Shown here in pieces: positions 1 through 9,005 of a stretch of 64,000 bases of DNA. The DNA comes from Komagataeibacter medellinensis NBRC 3288 (lineage in GTDB: Bacteria; Pseudomonadota; Alphaproteobacteria; Acetobacterales; Acetobacteraceae). The stretch is taken from positions 1,727,501 through 1,791,500 of the forward strand of contig NC_016027.1 of assembly GCF_000182745.2 (NCBI RefSeq). Reading direction: 5' to 3'. Below the pieces are notes generated by a model. That model made no database searches. It was not told the origin of the DNA and saw only the letters and a program-made list of their open reading frames with translations. Every line of letters starts with the position of its first letter. Position 1 is the stretch's first letter. The translations under genes were made by a program, and so were the position numbers.

Positions 1-722
1 CTCCGGTCATGATGCAAGACAGACACGTATCATCGCATCGCCAGCCGCCATGTTCCCCCGTAGTCAGCATGGCACGCGCCCTTGCCTTTCATGCCCCCTA
101 GCACTCCCGCAAGGGTTAGCCATGACGGGAAACACATCCACGTCATCGTATGGCGCAGGCACGGAAAACCCAGCAAAGCCAATTCCATGAAAAATTATTT
201 CATCGCGAGATAACCCTACCCATCCAGATAGGAAAAGATTAAGGGCTTAAGTCTCATGCACGATAAAACATCGCTAACACCATTCCCATCTTCCTTGGTC
301 GAAATGCCATGGGCGAAAGGGAGGACAGGGCAGGCTCTTTTCCCTGCATGCAGGCAGGTGGCGCTGGCTACGGGAGAAATGAGGCCCTGATCAAGCTCGC
401 GCGCTCATCAGCGCCATGTGGCACACGGCGCAATCAGGGCGACACGCTGGCGGTACAGGCAGACTTTCACGGCGCACCAAAAATATCAGGTGAGCCACCC
501 CCCTTCCCCGCAAGGTCAGTCGCTGGGACAGAACATTCAGGCCACGGCAATGGTCAGGCTGCCAGCACCCGACCCTGTTCACGGGAATCATGGCAGAGAA
601 ATATTGGTAAAATGATTATATGTGTCACATTATGATCACATTTGCGTGATGCTATAGCACTGTATTTGTCGTCTTTAAGGGTGATCTGTTCACTAAAACC
701 AAGGGGTAGAGAGTATTTCCAA
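1..722. other. intergenic region, no supported gene
   Basis: I see no gene here. The open frames are short, overlap each other on both strands, lack a ribosome-binding site and resemble no family I know. Composition turns AT-rich after about 600, as expected of a promoter region feeding the rightward regulator gene that starts at 794. Confidence 0.6.
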
Positions 723-753
723 CTATAAATTGCATATTGAATACAATTTATAG
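723..753. promoter_or_regulatory. palindromic operator upstream of the Rrf2 regulator
   Basis: A perfect inverted repeat, CTATAAATTG, N11, CAATTTATAG, lies 40 bases upstream of the proposed regulator start at 794. Long AT-rich dyads with 10-11 bp arms are typical of Rrf2-family (NsrR/IscR) operators. Autoregulation is inferred from position. A TTG at 737 would put a longer reading frame across the palindrome, which argues against that start. Confidence 0.6.
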
Positions 754-793
754 AGACCTGTTTCTGCCTGCTGAGTGCATGTTAGATATTAGC

Positions 794-1270
794 ATGCGCC
801 TGACCTTGCACACCGATTATGCCTTACGCACGCTTATATACATGGGACTCCATGCGAACAGGCGCGTCTCCATCCATGAGATTGCCGATGCGTACGATAT
901 ATCGGAAAATCATCTGGTTAAGGTCATCCACCGACTGTCCCGTCTTGGGTTGATTGATGCGCGGCGCGGGCGTGGAGGTGGTCTGGTGCTGGCCCATGCA
1001 CCCGAGGACATCCGTATCGGGGATGTCGTACGCAAGACCGAGGACGATATGCGGCTTGTCAGTTGCGAATCCGCCCACACGGAAGGGACATCGTGCATCC
1101 TGTCCGACATGTGCAAGCTGCGGGGTGCACTGGCGCAGGCACTTGATGCTTTCATGAAAATACTGGACGCGACCACCCTGGCCGACCTTCTGCCAGACCA
1201 TGAGCGCCACATGCTGCTTGCACGCCTGCCAGGCCCGCTCGCATCAGGCGATACCGTACAGCGCGCCTGA
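794..1270 (+). CDS. nsrR: Rrf2-family transcriptional regulator, NsrR-like
   Basis: This is a 158-aa Rrf2-family DNA-binding protein. The start MRLTLHTDYALRTL is the usual NsrR N-terminus. A winged helix-turn-helix covers about residues 25-65, with a basic, glycine-rich wing (RRGRGGG). Three cysteines at 91, 101 and 107 match the [Fe-S] cluster region of NsrR, which senses nitric oxide and represses NO-detoxification genes. I chose ATG 794 because it gives the family N-terminus; ATG 779 and TTG 737 are in frame, but 737 lies in the palindrome. No ribosome site is clear. The gene is alone, so its targets are not visible. IscR is less likely because the cysteine spacing differs. Confidence 0.8.
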   Translation: MRLTLHTDYALRTLIYMGLHANRRVSIHEIADAYDISENHLVKVIHRLSRLGLIDARRGRGGGLVLAHAPEDIRIGDVVRKTEDDMRLVSCESAHTEGTSCILSDMCKLRGALAQALDAFMKILDATTLADLLPDHERHMLLARLPGPLASGDTVQRA

Positions 1271-1307
1271 CAGGGCCATTTATACAGGCCGACATGGCCG
1301 GGCAGCC

Positions 1308-1973
1308 CTACATGCCGCCACCACCCGGCGTTGCCGCATCCGCCCGGGCTTCACGCAGGGCCGCCTGCGTCAGGCGCTCCTCGTTACGCCGCAGAAAAAG
1401 GGCGCTGGCCACCAGTCCTGCCGCCACGACCAGCCCCAGCCCGATACTGGCCGGTCCCGAGACCTCCGTTACCTTGCGCCCCAGGTAATAGGCACCTGCG
1501 GCATATCCCCCGGCCCAGCACAACCCGCCCAGTGCATTGAAGATCATGAAACGCGGCCACGGCATATGGTTGGCTCCCGCCAGCAGGGCCACAAAGACAC
1601 GCAGCAGGGCAATGAAACGCCCGAAGAAGACAATGCCACTACCATGATGGCGGAACAGGAAGCGCCCCAGTAGCAGGCGCTCGGGGGTCAGTTTGATACG
1701 TGCACCGTATTTCTGCAACAGGGGCAGGCCAATCCTGCGCCCGATCATGTAGCCGATATTGTCCCCCACCACGGCACCGGCCACGGCCGCCAGCGCCACC
1801 CACTGAATGTCAAGCCGATGGGTGGCGGCACAGTAGACGGATGCTGAAATGATCAGGGTTTCAGCCGGAAGCGGCAGCCCCATGCTTTCCAGCATGACGA
1901 TAAGGGTAATCACCCCATACCCGTAATGCTGGAACAGGTATTCAAAATGGTGCAGCAGTGTTCGATCCTCCAT
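1308..1973 (-). CDS. DedA family (VTT/SNARE-associated) inner-membrane protein
   Basis: This 221-aa protein carries the DedA/VTT domain. The N-terminal hydrophobic segment contains the diagnostic LESMGLPLPAETLII stretch (about residues 28-42). A glycine-rich re-entrant region (GAVVGDNIGYMIGRRIG) and the FFGRFIALLRVF motif with a conserved arginine follow. Several more hydrophobic segments end near residue 195, and the tail is basic and soluble. DedA proteins are implicated in lipid-carrier flipping and membrane homeostasis; the substrate of this paralogue cannot be read from sequence. It converges with the Rrf2 regulator and stands alone. Confidence 0.88.
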   Translation of the reverse strand: MEDRTLLHHFEYLFQHYGYGVITLIVMLESMGLPLPAETLIISASVYCAATHRLDIQWVALAAVAGAVVGDNIGYMIGRRIGLPLLQKYGARIKLTPERLLLGRFLFRHHGSGIVFFGRFIALLRVFVALLAGANHMPWPRFMIFNALGGLCWAGGYAAGAYYLGRKVTEVSGPASIGLGLVVAAGLVASALFLRRNEERLTQAALREARADAATPGGGGM

Positions 1974-2216
1974 GGCGGGTCAACAGGCATGCATCGCAGC
2001 ACCCGCCAGCGACCAGACAGACAGGGAAGGATCTGCCCCGCGTGGCAACCAGCCTGAAACCCGGCAGGGAGAATGAGTGAAACACGACAGCAGAAAAACC
2101 GGCTTTAGCGAATATCTGCCACCCGCTTTTCTGTCATGCCCGCGCGACAGCGTCTGGTACGGCCCGAACAGCCATGATGCGGTTCCCTTCCACACGGGCA
2201 GGGATCGTGTCCGGTT

Positions 2217-2876
2217 TTAGCGGCGTACCCATTCGCGCCGTTCAGGCGCACGCTGCTCCCAGCCCCGTCGCTCCAGTTCCGGCGTGGGCGCTTGTCCATC
2301 AGGGTAGCCGACACACAGATAGGCCACCAGTTCCAGTGCCGGGTCCACATCCAGTATGGCCTTGATCCGCGCGGGATTGATGATGGAAACCCACCCGACC
2401 CCCACACCTGCCGCCGTAGCCGCAAGCCAGAACGTATGGATGGCCATGACAGTGGACCATGTCGTCGTCTGTGGCATGGTGGCCCGCCCCAGTCCCCTAC
2501 CCTGTACCGGATCGGGGTGGGACAGCACGGCGACATGATGTGGAGCATCGTCCAGACCCGCAAGCTTCAGACGGGCGTAACGCTGGGCATCCGTGTCCGC
2601 ACGGTCGGCCAGGGCATCGGCATTGCACTGGCTGAAATCCTCCCGCACGGCAGCCCGGCGGTCCGCATCATCCACGCGTACGAAGCGCCACGGTTCGCTC
2701 AACCCTACCGAGGGCGCAAGGCAGGCCGTGGCCAGTAGGCCTTCCAGAACGGGTTCGGGCACGGGGTCGCAGCGGAAATGCCGTACGTCCCGCCGCCAGC
2801 GGAACAGTTCATGCAACTGGTTGGAAAAGACAGGGGAGAATGCTGGCACGGAATTCATGCCCCCTGTCTGGTTCAT
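2217..2876 (-). CDS. bluB: 5,6-dimethylbenzimidazole synthase (BluB)
   Basis: This 219-aa flavin-binding nitroreductase-fold protein matches BluB, which oxidatively breaks down FMNH2 to 5,6-dimethylbenzimidazole, the lower ligand of vitamin B12. Seen in the sequence: RRDVRHF near residue 30, APSVGLSEPWRFV near 54, the lid region around 85-125, and GVGVGWVSIINP near 165. These are BluB signatures rather than general nitroreductase ones. The ATG at 2876 overlaps the stop of the upstream secreted-protein gene (ATGA), suggesting coupling. An in-frame ATG at 2858 has a stronger G-rich ribosome site, so the protein may be six residues shorter. No other cobalamin genes are nearby. Confidence 0.88.
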   Translation of the reverse strand: MNQTGGMNSVPAFSPVFSNQLHELFRWRRDVRHFRCDPVPEPVLEGLLATACLAPSVGLSEPWRFVRVDDADRRAAVREDFSQCNADALADRADTDAQRYARLKLAGLDDAPHHVAVLSHPDPVQGRGLGRATMPQTTTWSTVMAIHTFWLAATAAGVGVGWVSIINPARIKAILDVDPALELVAYLCVGYPDGQAPTPELERRGWEQRAPERREWVRR

Positions 2877-3499
2877 TCTACACCGTCTGTCACGTCCCGC
2901 ATGCCAGCGCGTGTGGAGGGCGCGACATGCGGGGGGGGCATACCATTTTCCTCCGCATTCACGGGGGCGGCATAGGCGGGATCTTCGCTGAATTTGGAAG
3001 CGACTTCCTTTATTTCGTCAAAACTGGCCTTGTACCAATCAACCTGCGTCATGGTATGGCGGTTGACGACAAAGCTGAGAAAGGCCGGGTCGGATATACC
3101 ATAATACAGCGCGTCCTCGTCTCCTCCCTTCATGTAAAACGCAAAGCGACAGTCCGATGCATCCGAATAGCGTAGGAAGATATGATAGATGATGGTCGGT
3201 ACGAGCTCATGAATGGCCTGGCCAACATAATAGGCCGGGCGCTGTGCCAGGACGGTCGAGGCGACGTTATCCAGTATGCCTTCATTTTCCAGCGCGGGGG
3301 CACTATCGATAAAACGGGACTGATTGACCCTGACCGTAACCCCACATTTGCGGACATGGTAGGAACTGGTGACCGTAATGCCGAATTTTTCGTAATCGGG
3401 CAGCTTGTTAAACGCCGTCGTAGCGGCATGGCCCACGCTGGTGCATGCCAGCAGCATGATCCCCAGACACGCACTCCCCCATGACATGTGTCCCTGCAT
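2873..3499 (-). CDS. secreted protein of unknown function
   Basis: I do not recognise the family. The 208-aa product opens with a signal peptide (GIMLLACTSVGHA, cleavage likely after the second AA near residue 26). The mature part mixes charged and aromatic residues, has cysteines near residues 52 and 117 that could form a disulfide, and ends in a proline-rich acidic tail. ATG 3499 has a GGGGAG upstream; ATG 3487 is an equally possible start. The gene overlaps bluB by four bases, so the two probably share a transcript, although a periplasmic protein has no obvious link to cobalamin synthesis. Confidence 0.6.
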   Translation of the reverse strand: MQGHMSWGSACLGIMLLACTSVGHAATTAFNKLPDYEKFGITVTSSYHVRKCGVTVRVNQSRFIDSAPALENEGILDNVASTVLAQRPAYYVGQAIHELVPTIIYHIFLRYSDASDCRFAFYMKGGDEDALYYGISDPAFLSFVVNRHTMTQVDWYKASFDEIKEVASKFSEDPAYAAPVNAEENGMPPPHVAPSTRAGMRDVTDGVE

Positions 3500-4058
3500 A
3501 GACGCGCGCTCCCCTGTTCGACCACGATGGCGCAGTACCTTATGGCGCGGAAGCCTATCGTTCTACATGAATATGGCGGCGCATCACAATGCGCCGCCAT
3601 TCAGACAGGGAGCGGGGTGCCGGTGGCTCCCCCCGGCCCGATCAGGCCGCCCGGTCGAAACCACGCAGTGCAAGGAGCGAGGGCGCGTTTTCAATGCCGC
3701 CATGACAGCCCGAAGGCACGGCCACGCTGGGTAGCGTGGCTAGCAGCATGATCCCCTGCCTGCGGTAGGCGGCAGCGACCATGCGCACGAAGCGCTGGCG
3801 TGCACTGGGCATGGGGACAAGCGTGCAGGATGGAGAAAATTCCACGGCGGGAACAGGAGAAAAACGACGCATTGAAGCGTTTCCCGTGAGCCTAGCGGGC
3901 GAGACTGCCGCATGCTGCTCCTGCGCGCACGCTACGCCGCATCCGGGTAGTTGCAAATACGATATTTTCGCAGATTTCCCGAGCGATCCATGCTTTTTTC
4001 GCAAGGCTTATTCCGGCGGGTGTTGCATGGAAAATACACCCGCCAGCCGCCCCATCCT
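3500..4058. other. intergenic region with a hairpin
   Basis: No supported gene lies here. A 12-bp perfect stem (ATGGCGGCGCAT, loop CACA, then its complement) occupies 3573-3600. It has no T-tract, so a Rho-independent terminator role is uncertain. Short open frames on both strands have no ribosome site or recognisable product. Confidence 0.5.
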
Positions 4059-4928
4059 TCAGATGCAGCCAACCTGCCAGCCTGCCCGCCATTCCTGACC
4101 CGGCTGGAGGTGGAACACGCCGGGGCGAGCGGAAAATTCACCCGCGAACCCGATTGGACTGGCCATGCCGTACCAGGGTTCAATACACACGAAATCGCCC
4201 CCCGGCTTCATCCATATGCCCAGTTCGGAAAAGCCCTCCCATGTCAGCCGCAGCCCCGGTCCATCAGGAATGCGATAGGTCACCCCCCGGCTGGCCAGTT
4301 GATCAAGGATCAGCGCATCAGCCGCGAACAGTGATTCGTCCAGATGCAGGATACGCCCCCGCACCGGAGTCGGGAACGAATCGGGCAGGAGCAACCCGCC
4401 CGCCAGCCGACGCACGGGTGCGGATTCGGACTGGTCGAATTCGATAACATGCCGGTTCTTGGCCACATCGGGTGCCAGCGGCCAGGCAAAAGCGGGATGG
4501 GCCCCGAGTGATGCGGGCAGAACGCGCGTGGCATCGGGGTTGGTCACGCAGTAGCGCACCGAAAGTACACCGTTTTCAATACGGTATTCAATGACCAGGC
4601 TGAAGGCGAAGGGATAGCAGGCACGGGTATCAGGCGTATCGGTCAGTTCCAGGCGGCAGCCTGTCTCGTCACGTTCCAGCCAGCGGAACGTACAGTCACG
4701 CGCGAAGCCATGCTGGGTCATGCGGTAGGATCTGCCATCCACCCATGCCGTATCCTCCACCAGTCGCCCCACAATGGGGAACAGCACGGGAGAATGCCGT
4801 GGCCACGGAGCCTGCCCGTTCCATAGCAGATCACGGTCATCGGCCCGCAGGGCACACAGTTCCGCACCATGCGCCCGTACGCTGGCCGCAAGCCGTCCAT
4901 CGCCAAATGTATGGATAGTGTCTGTCAT
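4059..4928 (-). CDS. aldose 1-epimerase family protein (LacX-like)
   Basis: This 289-aa protein belongs to the aldose 1-epimerase (galactose mutarotase) superfamily, most like the LacX/YeaD branch. The expected catalytic and binding residues are visible: His73 in the MTQHGFARD motif, His144 in LGAHPAFAWPL, and the general-base Glu250 in CIEPWYG. The enzyme would interconvert alpha and beta anomers of a hexose or hexose phosphate; the true substrate of this subfamily is not certain. Length is typical. The ATG at 4928 follows GGGAG at suitable spacing. It stands alone. Confidence 0.85.
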   Translation of the reverse strand: MTDTIHTFGDGRLAASVRAHGAELCALRADDRDLLWNGQAPWPRHSPVLFPIVGRLVEDTAWVDGRSYRMTQHGFARDCTFRWLERDETGCRLELTDTPDTRACYPFAFSLVIEYRIENGVLSVRYCVTNPDATRVLPASLGAHPAFAWPLAPDVAKNRHVIEFDQSESAPVRRLAGGLLLPDSFPTPVRGRILHLDESLFAADALILDQLASRGVTYRIPDGPGLRLTWEGFSELGIWMKPGGDFVCIEPWYGMASPIGFAGEFSARPGVFHLQPGQEWRAGWQVGCI

Positions 4929-4992
4929 GCTTGGGTGACTCCCTTAGTTTTATCAAGGGTGTCACCATGCACGATCAGGACCGCATATACTA

Positions 4993-5526
4993 TTAATGGG
5001 TTGCGGGCGCCGCAGTCCGGTCCTGTGTGCCCGGCCCCTGTGCGCTCTGGGCCGCCGGTATGGCGGCCTTGGCCACGGGTGTAAGGCGCAGGGTCAACCG
5101 CTCCACCGAGAAGGCAAGCCGGGCGCCACTGCTACTGGAGGTGAACTTGATATGGATGCCGTTATTGTTCTCCATCACGGCCCCCCCCTTGCCCGCGCCA
5201 ATCGTCGCCTCACCCTGGACGGACCAATATGTCCCCTCCACATCCTGCAGGCGATAGAGGTTGTAGACGGTACCCGTGGCCTGCATGGTGGAAAAACCTA
5301 TGGCAGCCCCCGAACCGCCCCGGATGCGGAAAGGATAGTCATGCCCTTCAAACGACAGGACTCCCTTCCCCCACGAGACACCAGCCCCCAGGTCCGCCGC
5401 AGATAGCCTGAAGCTGATGGTGGCCGTGTGTTCGCCCAGCGCATCCGCCGCATGGGTCTGGGTTATGGAACCGATCCCGGACAGGGAGACAACAGCCGCC
5501 GCAACGGCCAGAGATGCTAGGCGCAA
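4993..5526 (-). CDS. secreted protein of unknown function
   Basis: The 177-aa product has a signal peptide ending near residue 26 (THA) and a glycine-rich beta domain: a GKGVLSFEGHDYPFRIRG segment, then a GTVYNLYRLQDVEGTYW motif and a GGAVMENNNGIHI turn. I know this pattern only from uncharacterised exported proteobacterial proteins and assign no function. Translation starts at TTG 5526 with GGAG seven bases upstream. The C-terminus is alanine- and proline-rich. It is transcribed in the same direction as its neighbours, with gaps that leave room for a separate promoter. Confidence 0.62.
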   Translation of the reverse strand: MRLASLAVAAAVVSLSGIGSITQTHAADALGEHTATISFRLSAADLGAGVSWGKGVLSFEGHDYPFRIRGGSGAAIGFSTMQATGTVYNLYRLQDVEGTYWSVQGEATIGAGKGGAVMENNNGIHIKFTSSSSGARLAFSVERLTLRLTPVAKAAIPAAQSAQGPGTQDRTAAPATH

Positions 5527-5669
5527 AAGCAGACTCCATGACTTGCGGCGAACTCCGTCGCCCCGGGCTTTTCACATGGCTGACATGTTTCCATATCACG
5601 CTATCCACACTGCCGCACAAGCCACGACCATGCAAATCATATCATGAATGGCGGGGCAGTCTGGCAGAT

Positions 5670-6107
5670 TCAGGGCCGCACCGCAGGGGTAAGGCGTTCC
5701 AACTGGGCCCTGGCCTCCCCATTGGGTTGGGCCTGCGTGTGCAGGTTGACATAAATCTGACCATTCTGAAGGGTCTGGGCCTGCTCGGATGACAGGACAA
5801 GTGCGCCATGCTGGCCCGATTTGTAAGGGCCACCAATGGGCACGATTACACCAGCTTCCTCCCCCTCAGAGGCCGGACCATGGAAATGGGCTGCCGTGAC
5901 CGGCCCGCTCAGTCCACTCCATGTAATGACATAGCGGACCAGGTTCGTGCGGGTGTTCAGCGCGGCCTCGACCTTGCCATCGGGATGGGACGTGGTGCCA
6001 TGCTCACCCACAAAATGGCCTTCAAAGCGCAGGACCGCCGCCATGGCGGGTGAGGCGACTGCCATACCGGCCACGACAAGGGTAACCACGGCAGGAAAAC
6101 GGATCAT
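5670..6107 (-). CDS. CHRD domain secreted protein
   Basis: The 145-aa protein begins with a signal peptide (cleavage after AMA near residue 23) followed by a single CHRD (chordin-type) domain. Diagnostic stretches are GEVEA-like KVEAALNTRTNLVRYVITWSG, AAHFHGPA, and the C-terminal GQIYVNLHTQAQPNGEARAQL. Bacterial CHRD proteins are periplasmic or surface proteins of unknown role; the HFHGPA and LHT motifs suggest metal binding, which is inference. ATG 6107 is preceded by GGAGG six bases away and gives a clean signal peptide, so the longer upstream frame is rejected. Confidence 0.82.
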   Translation of the reverse strand: MIRFPAVVTLVVAGMAVASPAMAAVLRFEGHFVGEHGTTSHPDGKVEAALNTRTNLVRYVITWSGLSGPVTAAHFHGPASEGEEAGVIVPIGGPYKSGQHGALVLSSEQAQTLQNGQIYVNLHTQAQPNGEARAQLERLTPAVRP

Positions 6108-6422
6108 GCTAACCTCCAACATTTCAGAACCATGCCGACATGCACATGCTGCCGACCCTGTAGATCCAACGCCTGACAGGGGCATGCGGCAACGGGGGAC
6201 GGCATAAATGTTTGCTCACACCCCTGCGCCGGACCGGCCCGCACTGCTGCATTCATATGTCCAGCGGGCGGGGGCGTTCCAGCCACCCCATGTCGGGGCT
6301 GAACCAGACGGAAGCACGGCGGTAACAGCCATGATGGCGAGGCCACAGCATACCGGCCAGATGCCCCATACCCATTGACCATCTACGGTTCATCATATGC
6401 CAACACCCACCACAGACGCCCC

Positions 6423-6545
6423 TTACCAGGGGTGTGCATCCGATATGAAGCGCCCGGCATCCGTAATCATGCCAATGGCGAAATAACATGCCGCGACACC
6501 CAGCAGCATGAACAGGCAGGATACGATCATACGCATCCATGCCAT
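6423..6545 (-). CDS. putative 40-aa membrane peptide
   Basis: A short frame from ATG 6545 to TAA encodes 40 residues. One hydrophobic helix (about residues 5-28) is followed by a short acidic tail ending in HPW. GGTGG lies upstream of the start at fair spacing. It follows the decayed SDR gene on the same strand. The arrangement of one membrane helix plus a short soluble tail is typical of small membrane proteins, but the frame is short enough to occur by chance. No function can be assigned. Confidence 0.35.
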   Translation of the reverse strand: MAWMRMIVSCLFMLLGVAACYFAIGMITDAGRFISDAHPW

Positions 6546-6584
6546 GTGCCACCGCAACGCTGGTGCCGCAAGGGGTACGCCGTA

Positions 6585-7285
6585 TCAGTCCACACCCGTC
6601 CCGCCAGAGACCGCGTAGACCAGTCCGATAATGTAGCTGGCTTCCGACGAAGCCAGCAAAACATAGACCGGCGCCAGTTCCACCGGCTGGCCCGCGCGGC
6701 CCATGGGGGGCTCATACCAAAATATGGATATTCCCCTCCGTCTGACCACCACTGACCTGCAATGCCGTCCAAAACGGGCCGGAGGCCACGGCGTTCACGC
6801 GGATACCACGATGGACCATCTGCTTGGACAGCGACTTGACGAAGGCAACAATCACCCCTTTTGGTGGCCGAATAGTCCAGCAGGATCTCGGACGGGCTGA
6901 ATGCGTTGACCGAGGCCGTAGCAATGATCGCGCCGCCCCGTGGCATGAACGGTATGGCGGCCTTGCTCAGGTAGAACAGGGCGTAGATATTGGTGCGGAA
7001 AGTCTCGTCAGACGGCTCGTCGGTAATGTCGAGTCCGGTGGGCTGGTGGCGCTGGCGGCCAGAGCCACGGTAACTGGTCTCACCATGGTCGGGGCGCGGC
7101 ATCATCTTGCCCGCAAGGCCGGGCCATGGCTGGGACTGCTGGAGAAAGGGCGGACGGGGATAGACGCCTTCGGGGGCCATGTCCGCCGCCTGCACCCTGC
7201 CCGCAGCCGCGGCACCGACAAGACCGGCTGCAACGTCCGCCGGAACGGTACGGCGGGAAGAAGGGGGCATGCTGTCATCTGGCAT
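6585..7285 (-). pseudogene. decayed short-chain dehydrogenase/reductase
   Basis: Three reading frames together spell an SDR of the general-stress oxidoreductase type. An RR-containing leader and the family prefix (KMMPRPDHGETSYRGSG) come first. The text then jumps straight to DETFRTNIYALFYLSKAAIPFM, so the Rossmann nucleotide-binding half (roughly 90-100 residues including TGxxxGxG) is missing. The active-site region continues as DYSATKRG, shifts frame to IVAFVKSLSKQMVHRGIRVNAVASGPFW, and shifts again to the C-terminal ASYIIGLVYAVSGGTGVD. Without the cofactor site and with two frameshifts it cannot make an active enzyme. Confidence 0.82.
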
Positions 7286-7378
7286 GGAGGTGCACCTGTC
7301 CTTTACATGACAGAACTGCCTGTCCGCCCCACGGTTGCATGGATATGGACCTGCCAGCCCCCCAACAGCCCAGCGCGA

Positions 7379-7729
7379 TCAGGGAAGAGCCGCGATACCG
7401 GTGATCTCGACCTTCCAGCGCGGATCAGCCAGACGGGCTTCCACTGTGGCGCGGGCCGGTTTGCTGGCGGGGTTGAGCCAGGCATCCCAGGCGCGGTTCA
7501 TCGCGGTCATGTCATTCATGTCGCTGAGAAAAATCTGGACCGACAGCAGGCGTGCGCTGCTGGTGCCCGCTTCGGCCAGCAGAGCATCGATCTGGCGCAG
7601 GATGTCAGCCGTCTGTCCTTCAGCATCAAGGCTCGGGTCATCGGCGACCTGCCCTGCCAGATAGACAGTGCCGTTATGCACAACGGCGCCGGTCAGGCGT
7701 TCCTCGGGTTGCAGGCGTTTGATTGTCAT
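7379..7729 (-). CDS. RidA family reactive-intermediate deaminase
   Basis: This 116-aa protein is a RidA/YER057c/UK114 family member, a trimeric cytosolic enzyme that hydrolyses reactive enamine/imine intermediates released by PLP enzymes. Visible family features are VYLAGQVADD near residue 21, the ADILRQIDALLAEAGTS helix, the VQIFLSDMNDM strand, and ARATVEARL near residue 93. The Arg of that last motif corresponds to the substrate carboxylate-binding arginine. It differs from canonical RidA in having ADDPSL after the first motif, so it may be one of the Rid2-7 paralogues. AAGGAA lies upstream of the ATG at 7729. Confidence 0.85.
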   Translation of the reverse strand: MTIKRLQPEERLTGAVVHNGTVYLAGQVADDPSLDAEGQTADILRQIDALLAEAGTSSARLLSVQIFLSDMNDMTAMNRAWDAWLNPASKPARATVEARLADPRWKVEITGIAALP

Positions 7730-8016
7730 AAATGTTAAGTTCCTTGTGATGCATCCGTGTGCGCCCGCAGGGATAACGGATCGGGTGCGACATGGAAACG
7801 ATGCGTCGTATCGAAAAAGCGCGCATGCGCCACCAGCTCACGCACCAGTATTTTCAGGTACGCCACGCACCATCCCAGATCAAGACGGATAGACAGGTTG
7901 CCCACCCGCCCTACCTGCGCCCACACGTCCGCCAGTGTCCTGATCGAGAAGTTTGTATGATTATTCTGATGGCAGGGGTAATCGAATGGGACGTGAGGCG
8001 GTTGTAAGGTGGTGAG
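7730..8016. other. short region between ridA-like gene and IS remnant
   Basis: No gene can be named. A leftward frame here reads through into the transposase remnant in antisense, and its last 70 codons have no recognisable family. It could be the tail of a gene cut by the IS insertion. The left end of the IS could not be fixed because the right end is also missing. Confidence 0.4.
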
Positions 8017-8939
8017 ATGAGCAGCTTCATCCCGTTTGACCGGTCTCAGCCATATCTTCTGCCGCCTGATCTGAAGTCGTGGCTTCCGGCTGATGATATG
8101 GCGCATTTCGTTGCTGCATCGATTGAGCTGGTTCCGATGAATGCGTTCTGCGTGCCAGTGCGCACGGGAGGCAAGGCGCAGTATCATCCGCGCCTGATAC
8201 TGGCCCTTCTGATCTTCAGCCATGCGAACAGATTGTTTTCCTAACGCCGGATCGAGCGGGCGACATATCGCGACATCGGGGTGCGTTTCGTGGCGGCGAA
8301 CCTGCATCTGGATCACGACACGATTGCCACTTTTCGGCGGACGAACCGGACAGCCATTGAAGCGGCATTTGCGCAGGTCCTGCTTCTGGCGCGAGACGGG
8401 TCTGCTGCGTCCGGGTGTCGTATTGATCGACGGCACGAAAATCGACGCCGACGCTTCGAAATACCGTTCCCTGCGCTACGACCGGATCAGGGCGCTGCGC
8501 GAACAACTGGCGGCGGATATATCGCGAAACTGATGGAGCAGGCGGAGCACGCAGATGCCACAGACAGCGATCCGCAGGCATTGCCCGAAGAGCCTGCCCG
8601 ACGGGAAACACTGAAAGCGAAGCTGGACGAAGCCTGCGCCCGACTGGAAGCAGATGCGAAGGCGCAGGCCGAGGCGGCGCGACCGGCATACGAGAAAAAG
8701 AAGGTAGTGTATGACACAAAAACAGGGCGTCGCGGCCGGGCCGCCCAAACCGCCTGATGATGAACCACCACCCGACCGGCAGATCAGTCTGACCGATCCC
8801 GACAGCCGCCTTGCGGGTTCGGACGCCCACGAGGTCCGGCAGGCTTACAATGCCCAGGCCGTGGTCTGCGCCAAAGGCAGCCAGTTGATCGTGACAGCCG
8901 ACGTTGCCGCCACGTCAGCGGAGGCGTCGTCCTTTAAAA
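8017..8939 (+). pseudogene. IS1182-family transposase remnant
   Basis: The N-terminus (SFIPFDRSQPYLLPPDLKSW, then YHPRLILALLIF) is the IS1182-family DDE transposase start. The frame meets a TAA at 8242. It then resumes in the same frame with the RRIERATYRDIGVRFVAAN and DHDTIATFRR motifs, changes frame near 8400 at VVLIDGTKIDADAS, returns near 8510 for the coiled LKAKLDEACARLEADAKAQ segment, and changes frame again near 8710. It ends abruptly after NAQAVVCAKGSQL, where a MITE-like end begins. With one stop, several frameshifts and no catalytic C-terminal half, it is dead. Confidence 0.85.
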
Positions 8940-8990
8940 AGCTTTTATAATTTCAGGATATTATTGAGCCTGACTTCATCAAACAGCCTC
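8939..8990 (-). mobile_element. MITE end fragment
   Basis: Read on the minus strand, these about 52 bases start GAGGCTGTTTGA and match the first about 50 bases of the complete 160-bp MITE at 60951-61110, including the shared CAATAATATCCTGAAATTAT core. The other end of the element is absent. The fragment abuts the cut end of the IS1182-type transposase, so insertion followed by deletion probably removed the rest of the IS. Confidence 0.7.
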
Positions 8991-9005
8991 TTTTGAAATT
9001 TGCCC

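Noticed and set aside
309-635. Possible gene of 108 codons in the left intergenic region
   Set aside because: No ribosome site or family; several overlapping frames on both strands are equally open.
6824-7738. Rightward frame of 304 codons
   Set aside because: It is antisense to the SDR remnant and to the RidA gene and has no family features.
7735-8436. Leftward frame of 233 codons
   Set aside because: Most of it is antisense to the transposase remnant; its last 70 codons resemble nothing known to me.
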